Origin: Eubacterium sp. CAG:251
GTDB lineage: Bacteria; Bacillota; Clostridia; Oscillospirales; Acutalibacteraceae
Length of the DNA: 64,000 nucleotides
Assembly (NCBI GenBank): GCA_000436835.1
Contig: FR889116.1
Span: 1-64,000, forward strand
Direction of reading: 5' to 3'
Made by a program: the position numbers and the translations under genes. How positions within the stretch are numbered: the stretch's first letter is position 1; each line of letters starts with the position of its first letter. The notes beneath the pieces were generated by a model. The model ran no database searches, was not told the origin of the DNA, and worked only from the letters and a program-made list of their open reading frames with translations. Below, in pieces: positions 8,585 through 15,972 of the stretch.

Positions 8585-9973
8585 ATGGATATTGAAGAAC
8601 TTAACAATGAAGAAACAGCGCATGAAATCTCTGAACTTTTCGCAAAAAAAGAATTTCATAAAATCAAAAACATTCTCATTGAAATCAACCCTACCGATAT
8701 AGCTGCAATATTTGATGAATTGCCAAAGGAACAGATGCTTCTTTTATTTAGGCTTTTGCCAAAAGAAGAGGCGGCAGAAACCTTTGTTGAGCTTGACGGA
8801 GATATGCAGGAAGCGCTTATTACTGCCTTTTCAGATACGGAGCTTAAAGAGGTTATCGACGAGCTTTACCTTGATGATACCGTTGATATTATAGAGGAAA
8901 TGCCTGCGACGGTTGTTAAAAGAATTCTTAAAAATACAGATTCGCAAACTCGTAAATCCATAAATACGCTTCTTAAATATCCCGAAGACAGTGCCGGTTC
9001 GATTATGACACCGGAATTTGTCGACCTTAAGCGTGACAGCACCGTTGAAGATGCTTTTAAGCGCATAAGGCGAACGGGTGTTGACAAAGAAACAATTTAC
9101 ACTTGTTATGTTACAGACGCATCTCGTCATCTTATCGGCGTAACTACTGTTAAAGAGCTTCTTTTGCACAATTACGACGATAAAATTGAGGATTTTATGG
9201 AAACGAATATCATTTTCGTAAACACTCATGACGACAAGGAAATTGCCGCTAATCTTTTTGACAAATATAATTTTCTTGCGCTCCCTGTTGTTGATATGGA
9301 GGAAAGGCTTGTCGGAATTATCACATTCGATGACGCTATCGACGTATTGCAGGAGGAGAACACAGAGGATATCCACAAGATGAACGCCATGGTGCGTACA
9401 ACTGAAAAGCCATATCTTAAAATCGGCATTTTTGAAACATTCAAATCACGTATTCCTTGGCTTCTTCTTTTGATGATCAGTGCAACATTTACCGGTATGA
9501 TTATCACCTCGTTTGAGGACAAACTGTCGGCGCTCATTGTGCTTACTGCGTTTATTCCGATGCTTATGGATACAGGCGGTAATTCAGGCGGTCAGGCAAG
9601 TGCAACAATCATTCGTGCGCTTTCTCTTAACGAAATTGATTTAAACGATATTTTCAAGGTTATTTGGAAGGAAATAAGAGTAGGCTTTGTATGCGGTTTA
9701 ACTCTTTCAATAGTTAATTTCTTTAAAATTCTTCTTATTGATAAGCTTTTATTAGGAACAAAAGGCATTACATTTAAAGTCGACCTTGTAATAAGCCTTA
9801 CCCTGTTTATAGAAATTATTTTTGCAAAAATTGTCGGTTGCACATTGCCGATATTTGCAAAGAAGCTTAAATTTGACCCTGCGGTTATGTCATCACCGTT
9901 TATAACAACAATCGTAGATGCGCTCTCGCTTCTAATTTATTTCGGTCTTTCGACTGCAATTCTTCATATATAA
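8585..9973 (+). CDS. mgtE: Magnesium transporter MgtE
   Basis: Mg2+ channel/transporter. An N-terminal helical superhelix (about 1-130) precedes a CBS pair (about 135-255) and five TM helices (about 285-460). The pore region contains the family motif MLMDTGGNSGGQ with the selectivity Asp. Length (462 aa) matches the family. It starts 26 nt after the cadherin-like gene and ends just before a terminator. I saw no Mg2+ riboswitch: the gap before the gene is too short. Confidence 0.96.
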   Translation: MDIEELNNEETAHEISELFAKKEFHKIKNILIEINPTDIAAIFDELPKEQMLLLFRLLPKEEAAETFVELDGDMQEALITAFSDTELKEVIDELYLDDTVDIIEEMPATVVKRILKNTDSQTRKSINTLLKYPEDSAGSIMTPEFVDLKRDSTVEDAFKRIRRTGVDKETIYTCYVTDASRHLIGVTTVKELLLHNYDDKIEDFMETNIIFVNTHDDKEIAANLFDKYNFLALPVVDMEERLVGIITFDDAIDVLQEENTEDIHKMNAMVRTTEKPYLKIGIFETFKSRIPWLLLLMISATFTGMIITSFEDKLSALIVLTAFIPMLMDTGGNSGGQASATIIRALSLNEIDLNDIFKVIWKEIRVGFVCGLTLSIVNFFKILLIDKLLLGTKGITFKVDLVISLTLFIEIIFAKIVGCTLPIFAKKLKFDPAVMSSPFITTIVDALSLLIYFGLSTAILHI

Positions 9974-9978
9974 AATCA

Positions 9979-10006
9979 ATCCCTCTGATGCAATTATCAG
10001 AGGGAT
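9979..10006 (+). terminator. Terminator of mgtE run, partly bidirectional
   Basis: An 11-bp perfect stem (9979-9989 with 9996-10006) with a 6-nt loop is followed by TTTTCATTT on the plus strand. It also lies after the convergent patatin gene. Confidence 0.85.
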
Positions 10007-10028
10007 TTTCATTTATAAAACACATAAT

Positions 10029-10907
10029 TTATTTTGAGTGATACGCAGTTTGCGACATAGAGGAAGAAAGAAAATCCTTTATTTCGTCAATCCTGTCAAT
10101 CGTCTGTTCATATCCAAGATTATAGATATGTTGAATTTTCATAGGCTCACTGTCAAGAGTGTGAAATTCGAGCGGAGAACGGGGAGCGAGCACAAGAACA
10201 TTTCCAAGTTTTTCCTGCTCAAACACAAATTTTCTTTGTTCGTTATACATATTTTGCCTGTTGATAACAGCTTCGGCTGTAAGCGGAAATTTATGAAGCG
10301 CTTTTCTTATGGCTTTTTCGTGGCCTAACGGTTTTTTGATAAAATGCCTGTCTTGAGTCAAAACAACAACACATTTTTCGCATCCGTCCTCATACGCCTT
10401 TTTAAGCGGAATTGAGTCACAAATGCCGCCGTCATAATACATATCCTTACCGATTTGAACAGGCTTTGTCGCCATAGGAAGTGCACAGGAAGCGTGAATT
10501 ATCTCACATCCTTTTCTGAAATCGGTAGGGTAAAAGTATTCGGCTTTCCCCGTTTTGGCATTGCTTGCAACCACGCAAAATTTAGTTTTACTGTTTTCAA
10601 ATTCATCATAATTGAGCGGAAACATTTCATAAGAGAGTTCACCGAAAATCCACTTTGAATTAAGATATTCACCGTTTTTAAAAATAGATTTAATACCCAT
10701 ATATCTTTCATCGTGGGCATAATTAACCATAATATCTCTCATTCGGTGCAAATTCTTTGCAATAAACGATACTCCGTTACAGCTTCCCGCAGAAACGCCG
10801 ATAACATAAGGAAATGTAATATTATTTTCAATAAATGCGTCAGTTACACCACTTTCATAAGCGGCACGCAATCCACCGCCCTCAAGAACCAAACCGGAAC
10901 TAAACAT
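10029..10907 (-). CDS. Patatin-like phospholipase
   Basis: Ser/Asp-dyad lipid acyl hydrolase of the patatin family, RssA/YjjU type. Visible are the oxyanion loop EGGGLRAAYE (residues 9-18), the nucleophile elbow GVSAG with Ser39, and the DGG motif with Asp159. The 292-residue length fits. There is no signal peptide, so it is cytoplasmic or peripheral. It stands as a single gene on minus, convergent with mgtE. The substrate is not predictable. Confidence 0.9.
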   Translation of the reverse strand: MFSSGLVLEGGGLRAAYESGVTDAFIENNITFPYVIGVSAGSCNGVSFIAKNLHRMRDIMVNYAHDERYMGIKSIFKNGEYLNSKWIFGELSYEMFPLNYDEFENSKTKFCVVASNAKTGKAEYFYPTDFRKGCEIIHASCALPMATKPVQIGKDMYYDGGICDSIPLKKAYEDGCEKCVVVLTQDRHFIKKPLGHEKAIRKALHKFPLTAEAVINRQNMYNEQRKFVFEQEKLGNVLVLAPRSPLEFHTLDSEPMKIQHIYNLGYEQTIDRIDEIKDFLSSSMSQTAYHSK

Positions 10908-10920
10908 AATTAATACTCCA

Positions 10921-10970
10921 TTAAAAAATAATTATAAAAAATGACGGCTAAGGTTAAACCAAAGCCGTCA
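10921..10970 (-). terminator. Terminator of the small membrane-protein gene
   Basis: The stem TGACGGCT / AGCCGTCA (10942-10970) is followed on the minus strand by a T-rich tract beginning TTTTTTATAATT (10941 downward). It is a strong intrinsic terminator. Confidence 0.88.
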
Positions 10971-10987
10971 AATAAGTTGAAAATTAA

Positions 10988-11266
10988 TTACTCAGCTTTT
11001 TTCTTTGCAGGAGCTTTCTTTGCAGCCTTCTTAGGAGCAGACTTCTTTGCAGAAGCCTTCTTTTCTTCCTTTGGCTCTTCCTTAGCTTCCTCGGCTTTTG
11101 CTTCTACGATTTCAATTTCGTTGTCACATTCAAAGAAATCATTATCGTCAAAATACTCCGGCTCCTTATGAGCAGTAAGCTTTTGAATAGCAATATAAAC
11201 AGCAGCGATTACACCTGCAACAGCAACAATAGCACTGATAACTTTTAATAACTTTTTGAAATTCAT
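10988..11266 (-). CDS. Small membrane protein with acidic linker and Lys/Ala/Pro tail
   Basis: 92 residues. One N-terminal TM helix (about 8-29) precedes an acidic stretch (about 34-65) rich in Asp and Glu. The last 25 residues are a histone-H1-like tail of KKA, KKS and KKAPAKKK units. The sequence suggests a membrane-anchored protein whose cytoplasmic tail could bind nucleic acid or acidic surfaces. No family is recognised. It has its own promoter (11298-11326), an AAAGGGG site and a terminator, so it is a real single-gene unit. Confidence 0.8.
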   Translation of the reverse strand: MNFKKLLKVISAIVAVAGVIAAVYIAIQKLTAHKEPEYFDDNDFFECDNEIEIVEAKAEEAKEEPKEEKKASAKKSAPKKAAKKAPAKKKAE

Positions 11267-11297
11267 AATTTTGAACCCCTTTCAAATAACTAAATAT

Positions 11298-11326
11298 ATT
11301 ATAAATTCAAATCAATATAAAGTCAA
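11298..11326 (-). promoter_or_regulatory. Promoter of the 92-residue membrane-protein gene
   Basis: Minus strand: TTGACT (11321-11326), 17-bp spacer, TATAAT (11298-11303). Confidence 0.85.
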
Positions 11327-11370
11327 GCATATTTAAAATATTAAACAAATGCATATTAAATTGACTTTTA

Positions 11371-12309
11371 TTATTTAGCAGTAACAGTTTTAACCTTTGA
11401 CCAATTGGAATAAACCTTCTTGCCCTTTACAATTTTGTATGTACGCACTTTTACAAAATAAGTCTTTCCTTTTCTAAGGTCCTTAACTGTTGCAGACGTT
11501 GTTTTAGCTTTTTTAACATTCTTTGATCTTGTTAAGCTTTCAAAGAAATATTTATTTGTTGAATACTTGATTTGATATCCTTTTACGCCGGAAACCTTTT
11601 TCCAAGTAATTTTAAATCCGTTTTTCTTGCCTTTAACAGATTTAATTTTGGTTTTTTTCGGCTTGTTTTTATTTTTTGCCTTTGTAGTTGCCTTGGTAGT
11701 TGTTGTAGCCTTTGTGGTAGTAGTTTTATTTGCTTTACTTAACGATTTGCTAAACTCATTTGCAATAGAGTATGCGCCTTCAACAATTTTGCTGTCGGCA
11801 GTAATTTGGTTTGCTGTTGTAAAAGTGGTTAAAGTCGTAGTTTGCGAAGAAGCATCAGAGTCAGTTGTTGTTGTTCTCGACGGAATTGTAATATTCGTCG
11901 GAACAGTCACGCTTATAGATGAAGTGGTTGTTACATTCGGGTTTTTAAAATATGCGTAAAAATATTTTTGAGTCCCTTTCATATCAACCCTAAGAGGATT
12001 TGCTTCACTGTAGCGCTTATCTTTTCTCAAATCGGACAAGCTTGTATACCAAGCGACAAATTCGCTGTCCTCAAGTGGCAGAGCAGTAAGAACCATTGTG
12101 TTGCTTCCTACAACTGTCTTTGTTACCATACCGTTTCCGACAGTAATGGGTACTATTTCATCTGTGCTTGAATTAATTACATCCTGAATGGAAGATAATG
12201 CAGATGCATTAATAACGTCATCAAGTCCGTCTGCATTTGCACTGACTGCCGCAGTAACCATAGTAAGTGCAAAAACAAGTGTAACAAAGATTGATAAAGC
12301 CTTTTTCAT
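11371..12309 (-). CDS. Secreted Thr-rich protein with C-terminal fibronectin type III domain
   Basis: 312 residues with a signal peptide (cut near AVSANA). An N-terminal beta domain (about 55-125) contains FVAWYTS and KYFYAYF, like the short InlB-type repeats. A Thr/Ser-rich linker follows, then a KTTTTKATTTTKATTK region. The C-terminus is an FN3 domain (about 220-312) with WKKVSGVKGYQIKYS and GKTYFVKVRTY. It is probably a wall-associated or secreted binding protein. No catalytic domain or sortase signal is present. A strong AGGAGG site precedes the ATG. Confidence 0.8.
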   Translation of the reverse strand: MKKALSIFVTLVFALTMVTAAVSANADGLDDVINASALSSIQDVINSSTDEIVPITVGNGMVTKTVVGSNTMVLTALPLEDSEFVAWYTSLSDLRKDKRYSEANPLRVDMKGTQKYFYAYFKNPNVTTTSSISVTVPTNITIPSRTTTTDSDASSQTTTLTTFTTANQITADSKIVEGAYSIANEFSKSLSKANKTTTTKATTTTKATTKAKNKNKPKKTKIKSVKGKKNGFKITWKKVSGVKGYQIKYSTNKYFFESLTRSKNVKKAKTTSATVKDLRKGKTYFVKVRTYKIVKGKKVYSNWSKVKTVTAK

Positions 12310-12327
12310 ATTACTTTCCTCCTGATG

Positions 12328-12990
12328 CTAAACATATTTTAAAACATCTAATATATCGGTAATAACCGGTACATCTTTTCTAAGGTCTTGCCCCTTAAAC
12401 CAACCCCAATTCATACGAATTGCGTGCATACCGGCATCAAGCGCACCCTTAATATCATTAATAGGGTGGTCGCCGACATAAGTGCACTCTTCTACCGGCA
12501 AATTAAGCTTATTCGCCGTATATTTAAAAATTTCCGGGTCAGGCTTATGAACACCTACATCACCGCTGACAACGGTAATATCGCAATATTTTCTCAGTCC
12601 GCTTTCGTCAAGCTTATGATTTTGAAGATATGACGGACCGTTTGTTATAATTCCTACAATATATCCCCTGTTTTTAAGCTCCTTTAAAAGCTTTGGTGTA
12701 TGTTCAAAAATCACATCACAGTCGCCGAATCGGCAGTCATAATGGCGGGCAAGCTCCTTTGCAGACGGTGCGTCGTTCCACTGCCACTCATCAATTATGC
12801 CCTGATACCATTTTTCCCTGTCAACATATCCGCCGTTACCTGTAATGCGCATATAATCTTTTCTTTTTTCACGTTCCTCGCAAGGCAAATTCGGGCAAAA
12901 TTCATCTAAAAACATATCCATATATTTTTCAAATGCCGCCGTTCTGTCCTGCAAAGTTTCATCAAAATCAAATAATACTGCTTTTATCAT
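12328..12990 (-). CDS. HAD-superfamily hydrolase (YjjG-like)
   Basis: Haloacid dehalogenase-type phosphatase. Motif I is DFDETL (nucleophile Asp), motif II is ITNGP, motif III Lys lies in VHKPDPEIF, and motif IV is VGDHPINDI. The cap domain is alpha-helical. The start MIKAVLFDFDE at 12990 puts motif I at the N-terminus as usual; an ATG at 13017 would add nine residues. It overlaps the end of ribF by 23 nt and is the last gene of the rimP-infB operon. It could dephosphorylate a nucleotide or flavin precursor; the substrate is unknown. Confidence 0.85.
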   Translation of the reverse strand: MIKAVLFDFDETLQDRTAAFEKYMDMFLDEFCPNLPCEEREKRKDYMRITGNGGYVDREKWYQGIIDEWQWNDAPSAKELARHYDCRFGDCDVIFEHTPKLLKELKNRGYIVGIITNGPSYLQNHKLDESGLRKYCDITVVSGDVGVHKPDPEIFKYTANKLNLPVEECTYVGDHPINDIKGALDAGMHAIRMNWGWFKGQDLRKDVPVITDILDVLKYV

Positions 12991-13783
12991 ACTGTAACTG
13001 CTTTTCAAGTTCATCAAGCGATGAAAATTGCTTCTCCCCTCTTAAATATCTGACAAGCTCAATGCGTATATTTTCATTATATAAATCACCTGAAAAGTCG
13101 AAAATGTGAGTTTCAGAAAGAGGAGATGAAAGACGCCACGTGGGCCTTATTCCGATATTTGTAAACGATTTATATTCCTTGCCGCAAACAAAGGTTCTGC
13201 TTTCATAAACGCCGTATTTCGGCACAACAAGCCCGTTCGGCAAGTGCTGATTAAGGGTAGGAAAACCGATTGTTCTACCCCTCATATCGCCTGAAACAAC
13301 TTTCGACTCAAAAGTGAAATTATATCCAAGCATATCATTAGCCTGCTCAATTTCACCGTCTGCAATGCATTTTCTTATTCTTGTAGATGAAATCGGCTCG
13401 CCGTTAAAATCAAGATGTTCCAAAATCCTGACCCAAATGCCCATTTTTTCAAGATAATTTCTCATATCAAGTGCCGACCAGGACGCATTCTTGCCAAATC
13501 TGAAATTGAAACCGCACAAAACGGTTTGCGCTCTAAATCTGTCTATCAGAATTTTATTTATAAAATCTTCACCGTCCATATGCTTAATCTGCTCAAAATC
13601 GGCAAATACACAATTTGGATAGCGTTTTTTAAACAAGCTTTTTTGCAAAAGCGAAAATTTATTATTAACACAGTAAATAACGGTATTTTCAGCACCGGTA
13701 ATTACTGTTTGGTGAGCCTTGTGCATTCCGTCAAAATCGCCGAGTGCAACAGCTCGCCTTGAAATACTGTTGTTATTATTCAT
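12968..13783 (-). CDS. ribF: Bifunctional riboflavin kinase / FAD synthetase
   Basis: Makes FMN and FAD from riboflavin. The N-terminal adenylyltransferase half has VALGDFDGMHKAH and the SSTRIRKCI loop. The C-terminal kinase half has GRTIGFPTLN and the PKYGVY segment. At 271 residues it is somewhat shorter than the usual 300-320, mainly at loops. It lies 6 nt after truB, the usual place in Firmicutes. Confidence 0.93.
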   Translation of the reverse strand: MNNNNSISRRAVALGDFDGMHKAHQTVITGAENTVIYCVNNKFSLLQKSLFKKRYPNCVFADFEQIKHMDGEDFINKILIDRFRAQTVLCGFNFRFGKNASWSALDMRNYLEKMGIWVRILEHLDFNGEPISSTRIRKCIADGEIEQANDMLGYNFTFESKVVSGDMRGRTIGFPTLNQHLPNGLVVPKYGVYESRTFVCGKEYKSFTNIGIRPTWRLSSPLSETHIFDFSGDLYNENIRIELVRYLRGEKQFSSLDELEKQLQYDKSSII

Positions 13784-13789
13784 ACCGTC

Positions 13790-14698
13790 TTAATCACGTT
13801 TAACCAAAAGCCTTTCAACCAAAAGTTCCTGTGTGTCAAGGCTGCATTTTCCGAGTCCTAAAAACCCTACATCTTGAGAATACACCCTATAACTTTTGTT
13901 TTCAAGTCTTTTTTTAATTCTTTTAACATCAAGTGCTCCGCCGTTTTGAAATCTCTTAGCCTGAGCAGGCGAAACAAACACGCTGTCAAGACTTAGAAAC
14001 ATTTTATCAATATCAATCAAAACATCTTCAAAGCCCTTGCCACTGTCTTTTCTTTCTTGCATTTCGTCTAAAGTAATGCAATCGTTAAGAGTAAAGCCCA
14101 TAGCCGCCGTTCTCTCAAGTTCAGTCATAACTGCACCGCAGCCAAGCTTTTTGCCCAAATCGTCAATAAGAGTTCTTATGTAAGTACCTTTTGAGCAAAG
14201 CACATCTATCGTATAAATATTTTCATTTTCATTTGAAAGTTCACGGCAAAGCGAAAGTTCTTTAATCTCAACCTTCCTTGCCTGCCTTTCAACCTCTATT
14301 CCCTTGCGTGCCAAATCATAAAGCCTTTGGCCGTCAACGCTGACAGCGGAATACATAGGCGGAATTTGCTCAATCTCTCCCCTAAATGGGGCAAGTGCCG
14401 ACTCAACATCATCAACTGAAGCCGCAACATCATATTCGCCTGTAACCTCTCCCGTGATATCGAGAGTATCGGTAGTCTTTCCAAGCAAAAATCTGGCACG
14501 ATAACCCTTATCGCTGTCAGGCAAATAATTCAAAAATCTTGTTGCGCCGCCGAGCATAATAGGCAAAACTCCCGTTGCCATAGGGTCAAGAGTACCCGTA
14601 TGCCCTGCTTTTTTTTCACATGTTATTCCTCTAACCTTAGAAACAACGCCGAACGAGGTTATATCCTTGCCTTTATTTATGCATATTATACCCGTCAT
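13790..14698 (-). CDS. truB: tRNA pseudouridine(55) synthase
   Basis: Isomerises U55 in the tRNA T-arm. It contains the GHTGTLDPMATGVLP motif with the catalytic Asp, PMYSAVSVDGQRLY, and CSKGTYIRTL. A C-terminal PUA-like region follows. The ATG at 14698 is chosen because it forms an ATGA overlap with the nrnA stop and has GGGAGA upstream; an in-frame ATG six codons earlier lies inside nrnA. Confidence 0.96.
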   Translation of the reverse strand: MTGIICINKGKDITSFGVVSKVRGITCEKKAGHTGTLDPMATGVLPIMLGGATRFLNYLPDSDKGYRARFLLGKTTDTLDITGEVTGEYDVAASVDDVESALAPFRGEIEQIPPMYSAVSVDGQRLYDLARKGIEVERQARKVEIKELSLCRELSNENENIYTIDVLCSKGTYIRTLIDDLGKKLGCGAVMTELERTAAMGFTLNDCITLDEMQERKDSGKGFEDVLIDIDKMFLSLDSVFVSPAQAKRFQNGGALDVKRIKKRLENKSYRVYSQDVGFLGLGKCSLDTQELLVERLLVKRD

Positions 14699-15633
14699 TC
14701 GAGCATCTCCCTGCACTTATCAACAAGCAATCGCCTTGCCTCTTTAACATCGCAATCAAATTTACAGCCTGCTGCCTGAGCGTGACCGCCGCCACCAAAA
14801 CACGCAGCAAGTTTCGCAGCATTAACGCTTTCAAATGTACGAATTGAAGCCTTACATGTTCCGTCAGGTCGCTCTTGAATGGTAATACCTATTTCAACGC
14901 CCTCGATTTGACGGGTAAGCGGTGCTAAGCCCTCCGTTTCCTGAGCATTAGAACCTGTAAGCTGAAACATCTCTTGCGTAACAGTTATAACCGCAACACG
15001 CTCGTGCTCATAAAAACGCATCGATTCAATAGCAAGCCTTTCAAGCCTTGCATAAGTCTTGCTCTTTGTTTCAAACATAATTCGGTTAATCCTACCGTTG
15101 TCTGCTCCGGCATCAATAAGGTCAGCCGCAACACGATATGTCTGCGCTGTGGTCGAATCGTACCTAAAGCAACCCGTGTCGGTTGTAAGCCCTGTATAAA
15201 GGCAGTCCGCAATTTTTTTATCGACCTCTACACCGAGAGCAAGCACAACCTCATACATAATTTGGCAAGCCGCAGGAGCATCCTCAAGAAGTAATAAATT
15301 TGCATACTCCGTATTGGTTGAATGATGGTCAATACACATATCAATCTTGTATTGCTCCTCAAGGCCTCCCAAAAGCTTAACTGTTGCAACATCGACAGCA
15401 ACAACATAATCGGGTTTAAATTTTATTTCTACAATATCGTCAAAAAGATAATTGTACTTTTTAGGAATATCGTCTGCATTTATAACAGCGCAGATTTTAC
15501 CTATTTTCATAAGTGCACGGCAAAGTGCAAAGCCCGAACCGAGAGTATCGCCGTCGGGATTTGCATGAGTAAGAATAAGGATATTATCCTTTTCTTTCAA
15601 TGTGTCGGCACATTCCTTTACACTAATCTTCAT
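14695..15633 (-). CDS. nrnA: DHH/DHHA1 phosphoesterase, NrnA-like oligoribonuclease
   Basis: Degrades nano-RNA and probably pAp. The DHH domain has HANPDGDTLGS, VAVDVA and the signature DHHSTN. The DHHA1 domain ends with FGGGGHAQAAGCKF, which binds substrate. Length 312 aa matches NrnA. It overlaps rbfA by 11 nt and truB by 4 nt, which points to translational coupling. Confidence 0.93.
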   Translation of the reverse strand: MKISVKECADTLKEKDNILILTHANPDGDTLGSGFALCRALMKIGKICAVINADDIPKKYNYLFDDIVEIKFKPDYVVAVDVATVKLLGGLEEQYKIDMCIDHHSTNTEYANLLLLEDAPAACQIMYEVVLALGVEVDKKIADCLYTGLTTDTGCFRYDSTTAQTYRVAADLIDAGADNGRINRIMFETKSKTYARLERLAIESMRFYEHERVAVITVTQEMFQLTGSNAQETEGLAPLTRQIEGVEIGITIQERPDGTCKASIRTFESVNAAKLAACFGGGGHAQAAGCKFDCDVKEARRLLVDKCREMLE

Positions 15634-15970
15634 GAGTTATTTCCTTAATTTTTTCAAAAAGGTCCATACCCTTTTCAATAGAATCGTCTGCAATAAATCT
15701 AAGCTCCGGGCTTTTTCTTAAATGAAGCCTTGAACCGAGTTGCTTTCTGATATATCCCTGCGCACTTTCAAGCCCCTTGACTGACCTTTTAGCCGCATCA
15801 ATTCCGTCAATTGCGCTGATATATACCTTGGCATAGCTTAAATCTCCGCTTACATCAACCTTAACAACAGTGAGCATATCGCTGATTCTCGGGTCTTTAA
15901 GCTCTCGCATTATTGAAACGATTTCTCTTTTTATATCCTCGCTGATTCTGTCAATATGAAATCCTGCCAT
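15623..15970 (-). CDS. rbfA: Ribosome-binding factor A
   Basis: KH-like 30S maturation factor of 115 residues. Family features are the N-terminal RISEDIKREI, the PRISDMLTVVKVDVSGDLSYAKVYIS-type core, and the C-terminal PELRFIADDSIEKG. It lies 2 nt after infB in the conserved infB-rbfA-nrnA-truB order. Confidence 0.96.
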   Translation of the reverse strand: MAGFHIDRISEDIKREIVSIMRELKDPRISDMLTVVKVDVSGDLSYAKVYISAIDGIDAAKRSVKGLESAQGYIRKQLGSRLHLRKSPELRFIADDSIEKGMDLFEKIKEITHED

Positions 15971-15972
15971 AA

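Noticed and set aside
8558..8585. Mg2+ riboswitch before mgtE
   Set aside because: Only 26 nt separate mgtE from the preceding gene, too short for an M-box.
8831..9376. 181-codon antisense frame in mgtE
   Set aside because: Lies wholly inside mgtE with no start signal or motif.
11627..11959. Val-rich antisense frame in the secreted FN3 protein gene
   Set aside because: The repetitive valines are the complement of the Thr-rich repeats on the real strand.
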